Shown one piece after another: positions 1-8,199 of a stretch of 64,000 bases of DNA. The DNA is taken from contig NZ_FRAC01000007.1 in NCBI RefSeq assembly GCF_900142215.1, positions 150,672 to 214,671 of the forward strand, given 5' to 3'. Origin of the DNA: Anaerocolumna jejuensis DSM 15929. GTDB taxonomy: Bacteria > Bacillota > Clostridia > Lachnospirales > Lachnospiraceae. How positions within the stretch are numbered: position 1 is the stretch's first letter; every line of letters starts with the position of its first letter. The notes beneath the pieces were generated by a model. That model was not told where the DNA came from, did no database searches, and saw only the letters and a list, made by a program, of their open reading frames with translations. The position numbers and the translations under genes are program-made.

Positions 1-1
1 T

Positions 2-775
2 AAAAAAATGCAGGAGCTGGTGGCCGGTAAAAGCCTTGGGGAAATAAAGCGGGTCAACTGGATTATTACGGATTGGTACCGCACCCAGGCCTACTATGAT
101 TCCGGGGACTGGAGAGCCACCTGGGACGGCGAGGGAGGAGGGGTCCTTTTAAACCAGTGCCCTCATAATCTGGATTTGCTGCAATGGATATGCGGAATGC
201 CCAAAGAGGTGCAGGCCTTCTGCCATAACGGGAAATGGCACAACATTGAAGTAGAGGATGATGTAACGGCATATTTTACATTAGAAAACGGTGCTACCGG
301 CGTCTTTATTACCTCCACAGGCGATGCACCGGGAACAAACCGTTTTGAAATTACCCTGGAAAAAGGGAAGCTGGTAAGTGAAGAGGATAAGCTTACCCTG
401 TATGAGCTTGCTGAAAATGAAAGGGAGTACTGCTTTAAGGCGACGGAAGGCTTTAAGAGGCCGGAGGGCGCTTACCGGGAATTGGAGCTTACAGGAGAAA
501 ACAGCCAGCATAAAGGAGTCTTGAAAGCTTTTGCAGGCAGAATTCTTCATGGAACCCCCTTAATAGCCGACGGAAGGGAAGGTATCAGAGGCCTGATGCT
601 CTCAAATGCCATGCATTTATCTTCCTGGCTGAAGCAGCCGGTAACCCTTCCTGTGGACGAAGAATTGTTTTTAGATGAGCTTAATAAGAGAAGAAAGGCT
701 TCGGGCCTTAAGGAAAATGTAAAGGAAATTACCTTTGACACGAAAGGCAGTTACGGTAGCGGAAATGGAAACTGA
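2..775 (+). CDS. Gfo/Idh/MocA family oxidoreductase, 3' part only
   Basis: This is the C-terminal part of an NAD(P)-dependent sugar or inositol dehydrogenase of the Gfo/Idh/MocA family. The frame is open to the left window edge, so the N-terminal Rossmann domain lies outside. The visible 258 residues are the alpha/beta substrate domain. They contain GGGVLLNQCPHNLDLLQW near residues 49-66; the histidine is the family's usual catalytic position. A long beta-sheet region follows. The next gene is a second member of the family and overlaps it by 11 bases, so the two are probably co-transcribed and may act in sequence on one sugar. Substrate unknown. The family is certain; the true start is not visible. 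Confidence 0.9.
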   Translation, partial: KKMQELVAGKSLGEIKRVNWIITDWYRTQAYYDSGDWRATWDGEGGGVLLNQCPHNLDLLQWICGMPKEVQAFCHNGKWHNIEVEDDVTAYFTLENGATGVFITSTGDAPGTNRFEITLEKGKLVSEEDKLTLYELAENEREYCFKATEGFKRPEGAYRELELTGENSQHKGVLKAFAGRILHGTPLIADGREGIRGLMLSNAMHLSSWLKQPVTLPVDEELFLDELNKRRKASGLKENVKEITFDTKGSYGSGNGN

Positions 776-1823
776 TAATGGAAACAAGGGAGTTTTAAGG
801 GCAGCAATTGCAGGATGCGGCAGTATTGCACAGGTACATGCCGCCTGCCTTGACAGGCAAAAGGGTGTAAAGCTCGCCGCTGTCTGTGATATCCGGGAGG
901 AACGGGCACAGGGTCTTGGAGAACAGTACGGCGCGAAAGTATATACCTCCTTTGAGAAGATGCTGCAGGAGGAGGATTTCCAGGTGCTTCACATCTGTAC
1001 GCCTCATTATCTTCACGTTCCGATGGCGGAAACTGCCCTGGCAAAGGGACTGCATGTATTTATGGAGAAGCCTCCGGCTATGACCTATGGGGAATATGCC
1101 AGGTTAAAGGAAGCAGAGGACAGGGCAGAGGGTCAGCTGGGACTGTGCTTTCAGAACCGTTATAATCCGGGAACCCTGCAGGCTAAGAAGCTTATGGAAC
1201 AGGGCATACCCGGAAAGGTCAAAGGGGGAAGAGCCCTTGTAAGCTGGAGCAGGAATAAGGAGTATTATACGGAAAGCGGCTGGAGGGGTTCTCTTAAAAC
1301 AGAGGGAGGCGGAGTCTTAATTAACCAGGCAGTACACTCTCTGGATTTACTTACCCTGTTTCTGGGGAAGCCGGTAAAGGCAGACGCTGTGATGGCAAAC
1401 CATCATCTGAAGGATATCGTTGAGGTGGAAGATATGATGGAAGCCTTTATCCGGTATGAAAATGGCGTAGAGGGCTGCTTTTATGCGACAACAGCCTACT
1501 GCACCAATATGCCTCCTATCATAGAACTTCACTGTGAGAACATGAATCTGCGTATTGAAGAAATGAGAGCTGCCTGTTTTGACTTTGAAGGCAGGGAATT
1601 AACCGGGGAGAACTTCCCCACGACCCGGACAGAGCAGAAGGAAGGCATGGGCAAGAGCTATTGGGGTGCGGGACACCTGGATTGCATCACTGACTACTAC
1701 AGGGCATTAAAGGAAGGAAAGAAGATTCCCTTAGGTATCCCTCAGGTAAAAAATACGATTGACTTAATGCTGGCGGTTTATGAATCTGCCAGAACAGGAA
1801 ATGAGATTGAACTAGCTCATTAA
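765..1823 (+). CDS. Gfo/Idh/MocA family oxidoreductase
   Basis: Predicted NAD(P)-dependent sugar dehydrogenase of 352 residues. The Rossmann motif AGCGSIAQVHA lies near the N-terminus, the family EKP motif appears as FMEKPPAMTYGEY near residue 98, and the catalytic region reads GGGVLINQAVHSLDLL, very like the preceding gene. I place the start at ATG 765; TTG 735 in the same frame would add ten residues and cannot be excluded, because both starts have weak ribosome binding sites. It overlaps the upstream paralogue and is followed by a TIM-barrel isomerase, a gene order common in inositol or uncommon-sugar catabolism. The exact substrate is not readable. Confidence 0.92.
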   Translation: METDNGNKGVLRAAIAGCGSIAQVHAACLDRQKGVKLAAVCDIREERAQGLGEQYGAKVYTSFEKMLQEEDFQVLHICTPHYLHVPMAETALAKGLHVFMEKPPAMTYGEYARLKEAEDRAEGQLGLCFQNRYNPGTLQAKKLMEQGIPGKVKGGRALVSWSRNKEYYTESGWRGSLKTEGGGVLINQAVHSLDLLTLFLGKPVKADAVMANHHLKDIVEVEDMMEAFIRYENGVEGCFYATTAYCTNMPPIIELHCENMNLRIEEMRAACFDFEGRELTGENFPTTRTEQKEGMGKSYWGAGHLDCITDYYRALKEGKKIPLGIPQVKNTIDLMLAVYESARTGNEIELAH

Positions 1824-1837
1824 AAGTGAAGAATAAA

Positions 1838-1917
1838 GTAGATAAAGAAAATAAGGAAGATAAAGTAGATAAAGAAGATAAGGAAGATAAGGAAGATAAA
1901 GTAGATAAAGAAATGAA
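1838..1917 (+). repeat. A-rich simple tandem repeat, GATAAAGAA/GATAAGGAA units
   Basis: Nine-base units of the type GATAAAGAA, GATAAGGAA and GATAAAGTA follow each other directly, ending just before the ribosome binding site of the next gene. Read in the downstream gene's frame they would encode a Lys/Asp/Glu-only stretch. Because a much better start lies after the repeat, I treat it as untranslated leader rather than an acidic-basic N-terminal tail. Confidence 0.75.
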
Positions 1918-1936
1918 AGAATTTAAGGAGGATGGT

Positions 1937-2791
1937 ATGCTTAAATTATCGAAAATAACGGGCTTTGCAGATGAAATCAGTGAAGACCTTACTGTACAGG
2001 TAAGGCTTTTAAAGGACCTTGGAATGGAATATCTGGAATTCCGCAGTGCTGGAGGAAGAAATGTAGCGGATTTTGCCCCGGGAGAAGTAAACGAGTTAAA
2101 GTCATACTTAGACAGCGAAGGAATCAAGGTATCTGCCATTGGCTCCCCCATCGGCAAGATATCAATAAACGATGGATTTCAGGAACACCTTGACAGCTTT
2201 AAAAGAATTGTGGAAACAGCACATACCCTTGATACCTCCAACATCAGGATATTCAGCTTTTATATCCCGGAAAAGGAAGAGGCGGGGAAGTACAAAAATG
2301 AGGTAATAGAGCGCCTTGGAAGGCTTAAGGATTATGCCAGGGCTCATGAGACAGTACTGCTGCATGAAAATGAAAAGGGTATTTACGGGGATACGGCTCC
2401 CCGCTGCAAGGATATTTTGGAGAGTCTTTATGATGCTAATTTTAAAGCAGTATTTGATTTTGCGAACTTCGTCCAATGTAAGGAGGATACCTTAACAGCC
2501 TATGAACTTCTAAAGCCCTATATTGCCTATATCCATATTAAGGATGCGGTGAAAGAAACCGGTGAGGTCAGAAAAGCGGGAGCGGGAGACGGACGGATCA
2601 AGGAAATACTGGAGGACCTTGATAAAAACGGGTACCGGGGATTTTTAAGCCTTGAGCCCCATCTTGCTGACTTTGCAGGCTTTAAGCAGCTGGAAAAGGA
2701 AGGGGGAAAGCTTTCCCTGTCAAACAGCGAGCAGACCTTTACTATGGCTTATGAGGCTTTGGCGAATATCTTGAACCAGCAGGGCTCTTAA
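1937..2791 (+). CDS. sugar phosphate isomerase/epimerase (TIM barrel)
   Basis: A 284-residue xylose isomerase-like TIM-barrel protein. Likely metal ligands sit in LLHENEKG (Glu), AVFDFANFVQC (Asp), YIHIKDAV (His) and FLSLEPHL (Glu), which is the family arrangement. The frame is open back to 1826, but those extra 37 codons are a Lys/Asp/Glu tandem repeat. ATG 1937 has AAGGAGG five bases upstream, so I start there. It closes an operon with two Gfo/Idh/MocA dehydrogenases; such trios oxidise, isomerise and reduce rare sugars or inositols. Substrate unknown. Family confidence is high. Confidence 0.9.
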   Translation: MLKLSKITGFADEISEDLTVQVRLLKDLGMEYLEFRSAGGRNVADFAPGEVNELKSYLDSEGIKVSAIGSPIGKISINDGFQEHLDSFKRIVETAHTLDTSNIRIFSFYIPEKEEAGKYKNEVIERLGRLKDYARAHETVLLHENEKGIYGDTAPRCKDILESLYDANFKAVFDFANFVQCKEDTLTAYELLKPYIAYIHIKDAVKETGEVRKAGAGDGRIKEILEDLDKNGYRGFLSLEPHLADFAGFKQLEKEGGKLSLSNSEQTFTMAYEALANILNQQGS

Positions 2792-2829
2792 AGCATATAC
2801 TAACACAAAGATTATTGTGGTGAAGCAGC

Positions 2830-3510
2830 TTGGCTATAAATAATGTAAATGTAAAAGCAAATCAGCTAAAAGGAGATATGGAGTATAAGGGACAGAAGCT
2901 TTTGACCTATACTATCAACTATCCTCAATTTTCTTCCGAGCGGTTCCGGAATTTTGCAAATAAGCTCAGTGCATATTATAAGGCAGAGGCAGTCCTTTAT
3001 AAGAAATACCATGTTGCAAAGCTTTTTCAAATGTCCATTGATGATTATGAATATGCTATCAGCAACAACTTCCCGGTAAGGCCGTATGAAGTGCTGACGG
3101 TATATACAATTACCCATAATAATAACTGCGTGTTAAGCCTGTATTTCGACCGTTATGAATATACAGGCGGTGCCCATGGAATGACCACCAGAAGTGCGGA
3201 TACCTGGAACCTAAAGAGCGGAAGAAGAATGGATCTATCGGAATTCTTTCCGGGAAAAAAGGATTACACGTCCTATATTATTGCTGAAATCAACAAGCAG
3301 ACAGCCAAAGATATAGCGGATAACAATAACATATATTTTGAGGATGTAAACGATCTGGTAAAAGAGAATTTTAATGAGAAGAATTTTTATGTAGTGCCGG
3401 AAGGGGTAGTAATCTTCTTCCAGCATTACGAGATTGCTCCCTACTCCAGCGGGATACGGACCTTCCTCATACCCTTTCAGGAGGGAGGGGCAGTACCTGT
3501 GGGGTGTTAG
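2830..3510 (+). CDS. DUF4163/DUF3298 (RsiV-like) domain protein
   Basis: A 226-residue protein resembling the extracytoplasmic part of RsiV-type proteins: an N-terminal DUF4163-like region (LLTYTINYPQFSS) then a DUF3298-like region with YTGGAHGMTT and the typical ending HYEIAPYSSGIRTFLIPF. Unlike RsiV anti-sigma factors it shows no transmembrane segment or signal peptide and no neighbouring sigma factor, so it may be a cytosolic relative. The start is uncertain: TTG 2830 keeps residues that look homologous; ATG 2878 has AGGAG, but only two bases away. It follows the sugar operon after 38 bases. Function unknown. Confidence 0.75.
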   Translation: MAINNVNVKANQLKGDMEYKGQKLLTYTINYPQFSSERFRNFANKLSAYYKAEAVLYKKYHVAKLFQMSIDDYEYAISNNFPVRPYEVLTVYTITHNNNCVLSLYFDRYEYTGGAHGMTTRSADTWNLKSGRRMDLSEFFPGKKDYTSYIIAEINKQTAKDIADNNNIYFEDVNDLVKENFNEKNFYVVPEGVVIFFQHYEIAPYSSGIRTFLIPFQEGGAVPVGC

Positions 3511-3565
3511 CATATGTGTTAATGGTACGGGAAAATTCCTTACGAAAAACAACGAAAAATTACTC

Positions 3566-3799
3566 TTAATCTTTCTTAGTTATACTATCTATTTTATCAA
3601 GTATTAGAATTGTACAGAATATAATTATAAATATTAGACCAATTAATAGGGTATAAGTTGTTAAATGATAGGAAGCTTCAACTGTAGAAAAGTTAAAAGC
3701 ATAAACTAATAATTTACCAATTACAAAATATGAGATTAATACTGCTAAAAAAGTAAAGCATAAGGCCTTCATTATAGTTTTAAATAGATTAGTATTCAT
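3566..3799 (-). CDS. small membrane protein, two TM segments
   Basis: A 77-residue hydrophobic protein with two predicted membrane helices (around residues 9-32 and 45-65) and a lysine/aspartate-rich cytosolic tail. I do not recognise a family. The start at ATG 3799 is chosen because GGGAG lies five bases upstream; GTG 3805 is the alternative. It stands alone on the reverse strand between a DUF3298-like gene and an AT-rich gene-free stretch, and its composition is AT-richer than its neighbours. It could be an immunity-type or stress membrane peptide, but nothing in the sequence proves this. Confidence 0.5.
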   Translation of the reverse strand: MNTNLFKTIMKALCFTFLAVLISYFVIGKLLVYAFNFSTVEASYHLTTYTLLIGLIFIIIFCTILILDKIDSITKKD

Positions 3800-4148
3800 A
3801 TTCACTCCCAGGTTAATTTATGTATTTTCTAGTGGATAGGCAGCTTTATTATTTACTAATAGAGCAGACATGATTATTGTATGTGATAGCAGATGTTACG
3901 GTAGTAAGACCATGTGCTGAAATATATAAATGATATAAATTGTGCAATCCAATTTGTATTTTATGGATAATAACTCTCCGCCGGATATTAAATAGACTTG
4001 AGCACCGTTTATAGCATTCTGATTTTACAATATCCACAAATGGAATCATATGACAAATGGAAGCTAAAGTCAACTGCTGAAATGGTCATACTGCATTAGT
4101 TAAAAAAATATGATTCAAGCATAAAAGTCCCGTTTCAATACATTAACA

Positions 4149-4361
4149 GGCAATTTGTACAAAGCAGAAAGAACGAATGCGACTATGGAAAGGTATTAGA
4201 AGTCCTTTTCTCTGAAGATTTTGTGCTATATTATCAAACAGATTGTTTGAGCGTAGCGAGTTATCTGTTTGATAATATGTCCAGCACAAAATATTCAGAG
4301 AATTAGGACTTCTTATACCTTGGAATTGGAGCATGAGTCTTTCTGCTTTGTGCAAATTGCC
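4149..4361 (-). repeat. rod-like inverted-repeat element, copy A (213 nt)
   Basis: The outer arms 4149-4171 and 4339-4361 pair over 23 bases with one G-T wobble. Pairing continues through AGAAGTCCT and ATTTTGTGCT blocks to a short tip. On the minus strand the tip reads AACTCGCT then GCTCAAACA, the motifs also found in copies B and C near 41 kb. It is flanked by GGAC and TG as they are. Stem sequences differ from B and C. The surrounding 3.8-4.4 kb holds no convincing gene; short open frames across it are by-products of the palindrome. Confidence 0.85.
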
Positions 4362-4413
4362 GTCCCCTTGTGAGAAACTGACCTTTTTCCGTTTATCATA
4401 AAAAAATACATTT

Positions 4414-4469
4414 AATAAGCTGCTGCAAATTTCATTCCGTAAGAGAAGAAATTATTACAGCAGCTTATT
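4414..4469 (-). terminator. terminator-like hairpin after the 66-aa gene
   Basis: AATAAGCTGCTG at 4414 pairs perfectly with CAGCAGCTTATT at 4458 across a 32-base loop. On the minus strand it follows the stop of the 4474-4674 gene at once and is followed by a T-rich run, as expected for a Rho-independent terminator with an unusually long loop. Confidence 0.6.
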
Positions 4470-4473
4470 GCAG

Positions 4474-4674
4474 TTATTGAAAATTATCTTCATCGTGATG
4501 ATACAAAAATCTCTCCAGCTCTTCCTTTGACTGAAATTCCTTGGAATATTCCATGAATTCGCCCCGTCTTTCGTCATCCATATCATAGAATTTATCTCTT
4601 GCCACTAAATCATTGGTGAGATAAAGAGCCAGAGCAGGGGGGAGCAGGTTATTAAAGCCGCCGAAATTATCCAT
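4474..4674 (-). CDS. small hypothetical protein (66 aa)
   Basis: A 66-residue acidic protein with a hydrophobic N-terminal part (LLPPALALYLTNDL) and a charged C-terminal half rich in Glu, Asp and Lys, ending in HHDEDNFQ. AAAGGAT lies eight bases before the ATG on the minus strand and a hairpin terminator follows directly, so it looks like a complete monocistronic gene. No family recognised. The charged tail with EEL and SKEEL patterns suggests a helical cytosolic protein. Confidence 0.6.
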   Translation of the reverse strand: MDNFGGFNNLLPPALALYLTNDLVARDKFYDMDDERRGEFMEYSKEFQSKEELERFLYHHDEDNFQ

Positions 4675-4938
4675 AAAAGCATCCTTTCTTTTTCACCTCT
4701 TGCAGATTTTGCATAGCTTCAGGTGAAACATGTAAATTGCATTCTTTTCATACTGCCTTTTTTGTTTGTTACAGGATTAGGGTTTACAGGAAATGATTAA
4801 ATATGCAATCCTTTTTTTGGATGAAAGGAAAGGTTGTATTTACGGAAGGCTTACGTTATAATAAAAGCAGACAGGTGGAAGAAAATAACTATAGCTGTCG
4901 AGCCGTAGAAAGAAAAAGGGAAAGCGGGAGGTTATTTT

Positions 4939-5334
4939 ATGGAAAAATACAGAATACTTGTAAAAGGTATAGTCCAATATGAAGATAAATATTTACTGGC
5001 AGAGAAATGGTATGATGACAGGATTATGGATCCGTATCAGTGGGAATTCGTAGATGGAAAGCTGGAATTCGGAGAAACTCCGGAGAAGGGAGTGCTTCGC
5101 ATTGTTTATGAGAATACAGGACTTACCGGCCATATCAACAGGATTTTATATACCTGGTCCTTTATGATAGGTGATGTCTGCACCATAGGAATCTGCTTCC
5201 ATTTATTAAGCATGAGTGATGAAGTTGTTCTTTCAGAAGATTTAAATGATTTTAAATGGGTTACGAAAGAGGAAATCGGGAAATATGTAAGTAATAAGGC
5301 AATGCTTGAGGATATTGCAAAGGCTGAATTATAA
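4939..5334 (+). CDS. Nudix-fold protein with degenerate Nudix box
   Basis: A 131-residue single-domain Nudix protein. GGGAGG lies seven bases before the ATG. The Nudix box spans about residues 39-61: GKLEFGE matches GX5E, but the helical half reads RIVYENTGL where the consensus is REUXEEXGU, so the first glutamate is Ile and the last is Asn. Loss of a metal-binding Glu suggests weak or no hydrolase activity; it could bind a nucleotide as sensor or chaperone. It sits 200 bases upstream of pyrC on the same strand. The link to pyrimidine genes is positional only. Confidence 0.85.
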   Translation: MEKYRILVKGIVQYEDKYLLAEKWYDDRIMDPYQWEFVDGKLEFGETPEKGVLRIVYENTGLTGHINRILYTWSFMIGDVCTIGICFHLLSMSDEVVLSEDLNDFKWVTKEEIGKYVSNKAMLEDIAKAEL

Positions 5335-5534
5335 TATAAACAAAGGAATCAGAGGTCCTATTTTTAGAGCTTGTGCCAGTTAGCTTCGGTACAAGCTTAT
5401 TATACGAAAAGATATATGTTGCTTTAAGTTTTTTGACCTCTTCCAGGTATAAAAATGCAATATGTCCCAGCTTTAGAACTGAAGAATAAACTAAAATTCA
5501 AATAATCTTGAAAGGAATAGAAAGGGAGGAAAAC

Positions 5535-6809
5535 GTGTCAGTATTAATTAAGAATGGCCATGTACTGGATCCTTCCACGGGAACGGATGGGATACGGGAT
5601 ATCTATGTAAAAGACGGAGTCATAGCGGCAGTAGGTGAGAAGCTTGACCTTGCTGCGGATGAGGTCATTGAAGCACAGGGACTATACGTAATGCCCGGAT
5701 TTATCGATCTCCATGTGCATTTAAGGGAACCTGGTTTTGAGTATAAGGAAACCATTAAAACCGGTTCCGAGGCGGCAGCAAGAGGAGGCTTTACAACCAT
5801 TTGCCCCATGCCGAATACCAGGCCGGCAATTGACAGCAGGGAAATGGTGGAATGGCTGAAAGAAAAGGAAAAGAAGGATTCTCTTGTTCATATTCTCCCC
5901 ATCGGTGCCGTAACCAGAGGACAGGCTGGAGAGGAACTGGCGGACATTGGAGGGATGGCAGAAGCAGGAGCGGCAGCCATCAGTGAGGATGGAAAATCCG
6001 TTATGAGCACTTCCCTTTACAGAGAGGGGATGCTCAAGGCAAAAGCAGCGGGCATACCAGTGTTTGCCCATTGCGAGGACAAGGACCTGGTTGGAAATGG
6101 AGTCATTAACAAAGGAAAAAAGGCGGAAGAACTTCAGCTACCCGGGATTTCCAATGCAGTTGAAGATATTATTGCCATCAGAGACATCCTGCTGGCAAAG
6201 GAGACAGGAGTCAGGCTTCACCTATGCCATTGCTCTACAAAGGACAGCGTGGATTTTCTGGCATGGGCGAAGAAGGAAGGACTTCCCGTAACCGGAGAAG
6301 CATGCCCCCACCACTTTACCCTGGCGGATGAGGATATTCCCTGTGATGACAGCAATTATAAAATGAATCCTCCCTTAAGAAGCAAGGAGGATGTGGAGGC
6401 ACTAAAGGAAGGGCTTAAAAACGGGATACTGGATGTAATAGCCACGGACCATGCCCCCCACAGCAAAAAAGATAAGGAGAAATCTTTCCTTCAGGCTCCT
6501 TTTGGCATAGTTGGACTGGAGACAGCCTTTGCCCTCTCCTATACCGAGCTGGTGGAAACAGGGATACTTTCTCCCCTGGAGCTGGCAGCCAAGCTCAGCT
6601 GTAATCCTGCCGGTATACTGGGGATAGAGAAGGGAAGTTTAAAAGAAGGAAGGGCAGCGGATATCGTAATTGCCGATACCAGGGAGTGGTACCGGATTGA
6701 TAAAGAGGCCTTTGCTTCCCTGGGGAAGAATACACCTTTTCATGGCAGAGAGGTAAAGGGAAAGATAAAATACACCCTGGTCAACGGACAGGTGGTTTTT
6801 CAGGATTAA
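5535..6809 (+). CDS. pyrC: dihydroorotase
   Basis: Converts N-carbamoyl-aspartate to dihydroorotate, step three of pyrimidine synthesis, in the cytosol. The 424-residue length fits class I dihydroorotases. Zinc ligands are seen in FIDLHVHLREPGFEYKE (His60, His62), the Asn-containing PMPNTRP follows, then YKMNPPLR and the late catalytic ATDHAPH around residue 300. I start at GTG 5535 because AGGGAGG lies just upstream; TTG 5508 would add nine residues without a ribosome site. pyrF follows after 48 bases, so they form an operon. No PyrR-type attenuator was recognised in the 200-base leader, which holds only a small inverted repeat at 5368-5397. Confidence 0.96.
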   Translation: MSVLIKNGHVLDPSTGTDGIRDIYVKDGVIAAVGEKLDLAADEVIEAQGLYVMPGFIDLHVHLREPGFEYKETIKTGSEAAARGGFTTICPMPNTRPAIDSREMVEWLKEKEKKDSLVHILPIGAVTRGQAGEELADIGGMAEAGAAAISEDGKSVMSTSLYREGMLKAKAAGIPVFAHCEDKDLVGNGVINKGKKAEELQLPGISNAVEDIIAIRDILLAKETGVRLHLCHCSTKDSVDFLAWAKKEGLPVTGEACPHHFTLADEDIPCDDSNYKMNPPLRSKEDVEALKEGLKNGILDVIATDHAPHSKKDKEKSFLQAPFGIVGLETAFALSYTELVETGILSPLELAAKLSCNPAGILGIEKGSLKEGRAADIVIADTREWYRIDKEAFASLGKNTPFHGREVKGKIKYTLVNGQVVFQD

Positions 6810-6857
6810 CGGCAGTTATAAGCCATTCATGCAGATAATAATAAAACGGAGGCAATC

Positions 6858-7793
6858 ATGATTCAGAAATTAATTGATGCAATTCAGAAAACAAAGGCAC
6901 CCATTGTTGTAGGACTTGACCCCATGCTTGATTATATTCCGGAACACATCAGGGAAAAGGCTTATCAGGAAAAAGGGGAGACTCTGGCAGGAGCGGCAGA
7001 GGCTATCTGGCAATTCAACAAGGGAATCGTCGATGCAGTTTATGACCTGATACCGGCTGTAAAGCCCCAGATTGCCATGTATGAGCAATTTGGCATCGAA
7101 GGTCTGATAGCATATAAGAAGACCATAGAATACTGCAAGGAAAAAGGGCTTGTAGTAATCGGTGATATCAAAAGAGGGGATATCGGCTCTACTTCAACGG
7201 CTTATGCCGTAGGACATCTGGGAAAGGTTACGGTTGGACAGAATACCTATTATGGCTTTGATGAGGATTTTGCCACCGTAAATCCATATCTGGGCTCCGA
7301 TGGTGTCAAGCCCTTTATTGATGTTTGCAAGGAAGAAAATAAAGGCCTTTTTATTCTGGTTAAGACCTCCAATCCCTCCAGCGGCGAATTTCAGGACAGG
7401 CTGATTGACGGAAAGCCGCTCTATGAGCTGGTAGGAGAGAAGGTAGCCCAATGGGGAATGGAGCATATGGGAGACAGCTACAGCTATATCGGAGCAGTGG
7501 TGGGTGCCACTTATCCCGAAATGGGAAAGATACTCAGAAAGCTTATGCCAAAGACTTACATTCTGGTTCCCGGCTACGGTGCACAGGGCGGAAAGGCTGA
7601 AGATTTAGTGCATTACTTTAACAAGGATGGACTGGGAGCTATCGTGAATTCCTCCAGAGGTATCATTGCTGCCTATAAGGCTAAGAATTATGAAAAATTT
7701 GGACCAAGTGCCTACGCAGACGCTTCCAGGCAGGCGGTAATTGACATGAGAGAGGATATTAACGGAGCACTGGCAAAGGGCGGAAGCAGGTAA
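6858..7793 (+). CDS. pyrF: orotidine 5'-phosphate decarboxylase
   Basis: Decarboxylates OMP to UMP, the last step of de novo pyrimidine synthesis. The 311-residue length and the opening VGLDPMLDYIPEHI mark the longer type 2 OMP decarboxylases. The catalytic Lys/Asp array is in IGDIKRGDIGST near residue 105, and the phosphate-binding end includes LVPGYGAQGG and IVNSSRGI. GGAGG precedes the ATG. It is the second gene of pyrC-pyrF. In related clostridia pyrF is commonly followed by pyrK-pyrD-pyrE, but here those lie 17.7 kb downstream on the same strand. Confidence 0.96.
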   Translation: MIQKLIDAIQKTKAPIVVGLDPMLDYIPEHIREKAYQEKGETLAGAAEAIWQFNKGIVDAVYDLIPAVKPQIAMYEQFGIEGLIAYKKTIEYCKEKGLVVIGDIKRGDIGSTSTAYAVGHLGKVTVGQNTYYGFDEDFATVNPYLGSDGVKPFIDVCKEENKGLFILVKTSNPSSGEFQDRLIDGKPLYELVGEKVAQWGMEHMGDSYSYIGAVVGATYPEMGKILRKLMPKTYILVPGYGAQGGKAEDLVHYFNKDGLGAIVNSSRGIIAAYKAKNYEKFGPSAYADASRQAVIDMREDINGALAKGGSR

Positions 7794-7888
7794 TAAGTTA
7801 ATAAAAAAAATGAGGCCCTGAACCTTAATCTAATTAAACCAGAATCAACCAAAGCATTCTATTAGAACGAACAGATACAGAGATGTAG

Positions 7889-8123
7889 CATAGTGCTAAT
7901 TTTTATCATTGTGCAAATTGTAAAAAAAAGTTCTATATGCCAAATAAATTAACAAATTATCTAAAATTACTTAACAAGACAATAAGTATATTTTTTACCT
8001 ATTCAGGGTTGGAAATATGTTGTTTTTGTGCCAGATTCATTTTTTCAGGGACTTTGTGAACACCTCGAAGTTGGCACACAGGATAAAAAAGAAGATTTTT
8101 CTAAGCTCTCAGAAATGTGGTAA
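7889..8123 (+). other. AT-rich intergenic stretch with coding-like relics
   Basis: The 406-base gap 7794-8199 has no complete gene. Frame 7889-8059 is open for 56 codons without a good start and carries two Cys-X2-Cys pairs (HCANCKKKF and CCFCARF), like a zinc-ribbon remnant. A second frame, 7986-8123, reads GWKYVVFVPDSFFQGLCEHL before a stop. Either may be a fragment of a decayed gene; both could be chance. Confidence 0.3.
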
Positions 8124-8199
8124 AATGAAAGAAACGAAACGACAAATTAGAATTGTTAAACAAAAACATAGCACGATAGATGAGAGGTAATGTGATAAA

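Noticed and set aside
1687..2157. 156-codon reverse-strand open frame rich in Ser and Leu
   Set aside because: It is the complement of the Lys/Asp tandem repeat and the isomerase gene; low complexity, no ribosome site.
3849..4073. 74-codon reverse-strand open frame
   Set aside because: No recognisable domain, no good ribosome site, AT-rich gene-free region; I see nothing else supportable in 3800-4148.
4143..4355. 70-codon reverse-strand open frame
   Set aside because: It lies entirely within the palindromic element A; both arms would be translated, which is not protein-like.
5335..5534. PyrR attenuator before pyrC
   Set aside because: Only a small AGCTTGT/ACAAGCT inverted repeat is visible; no PyrR binding consensus or T-run terminator was found.
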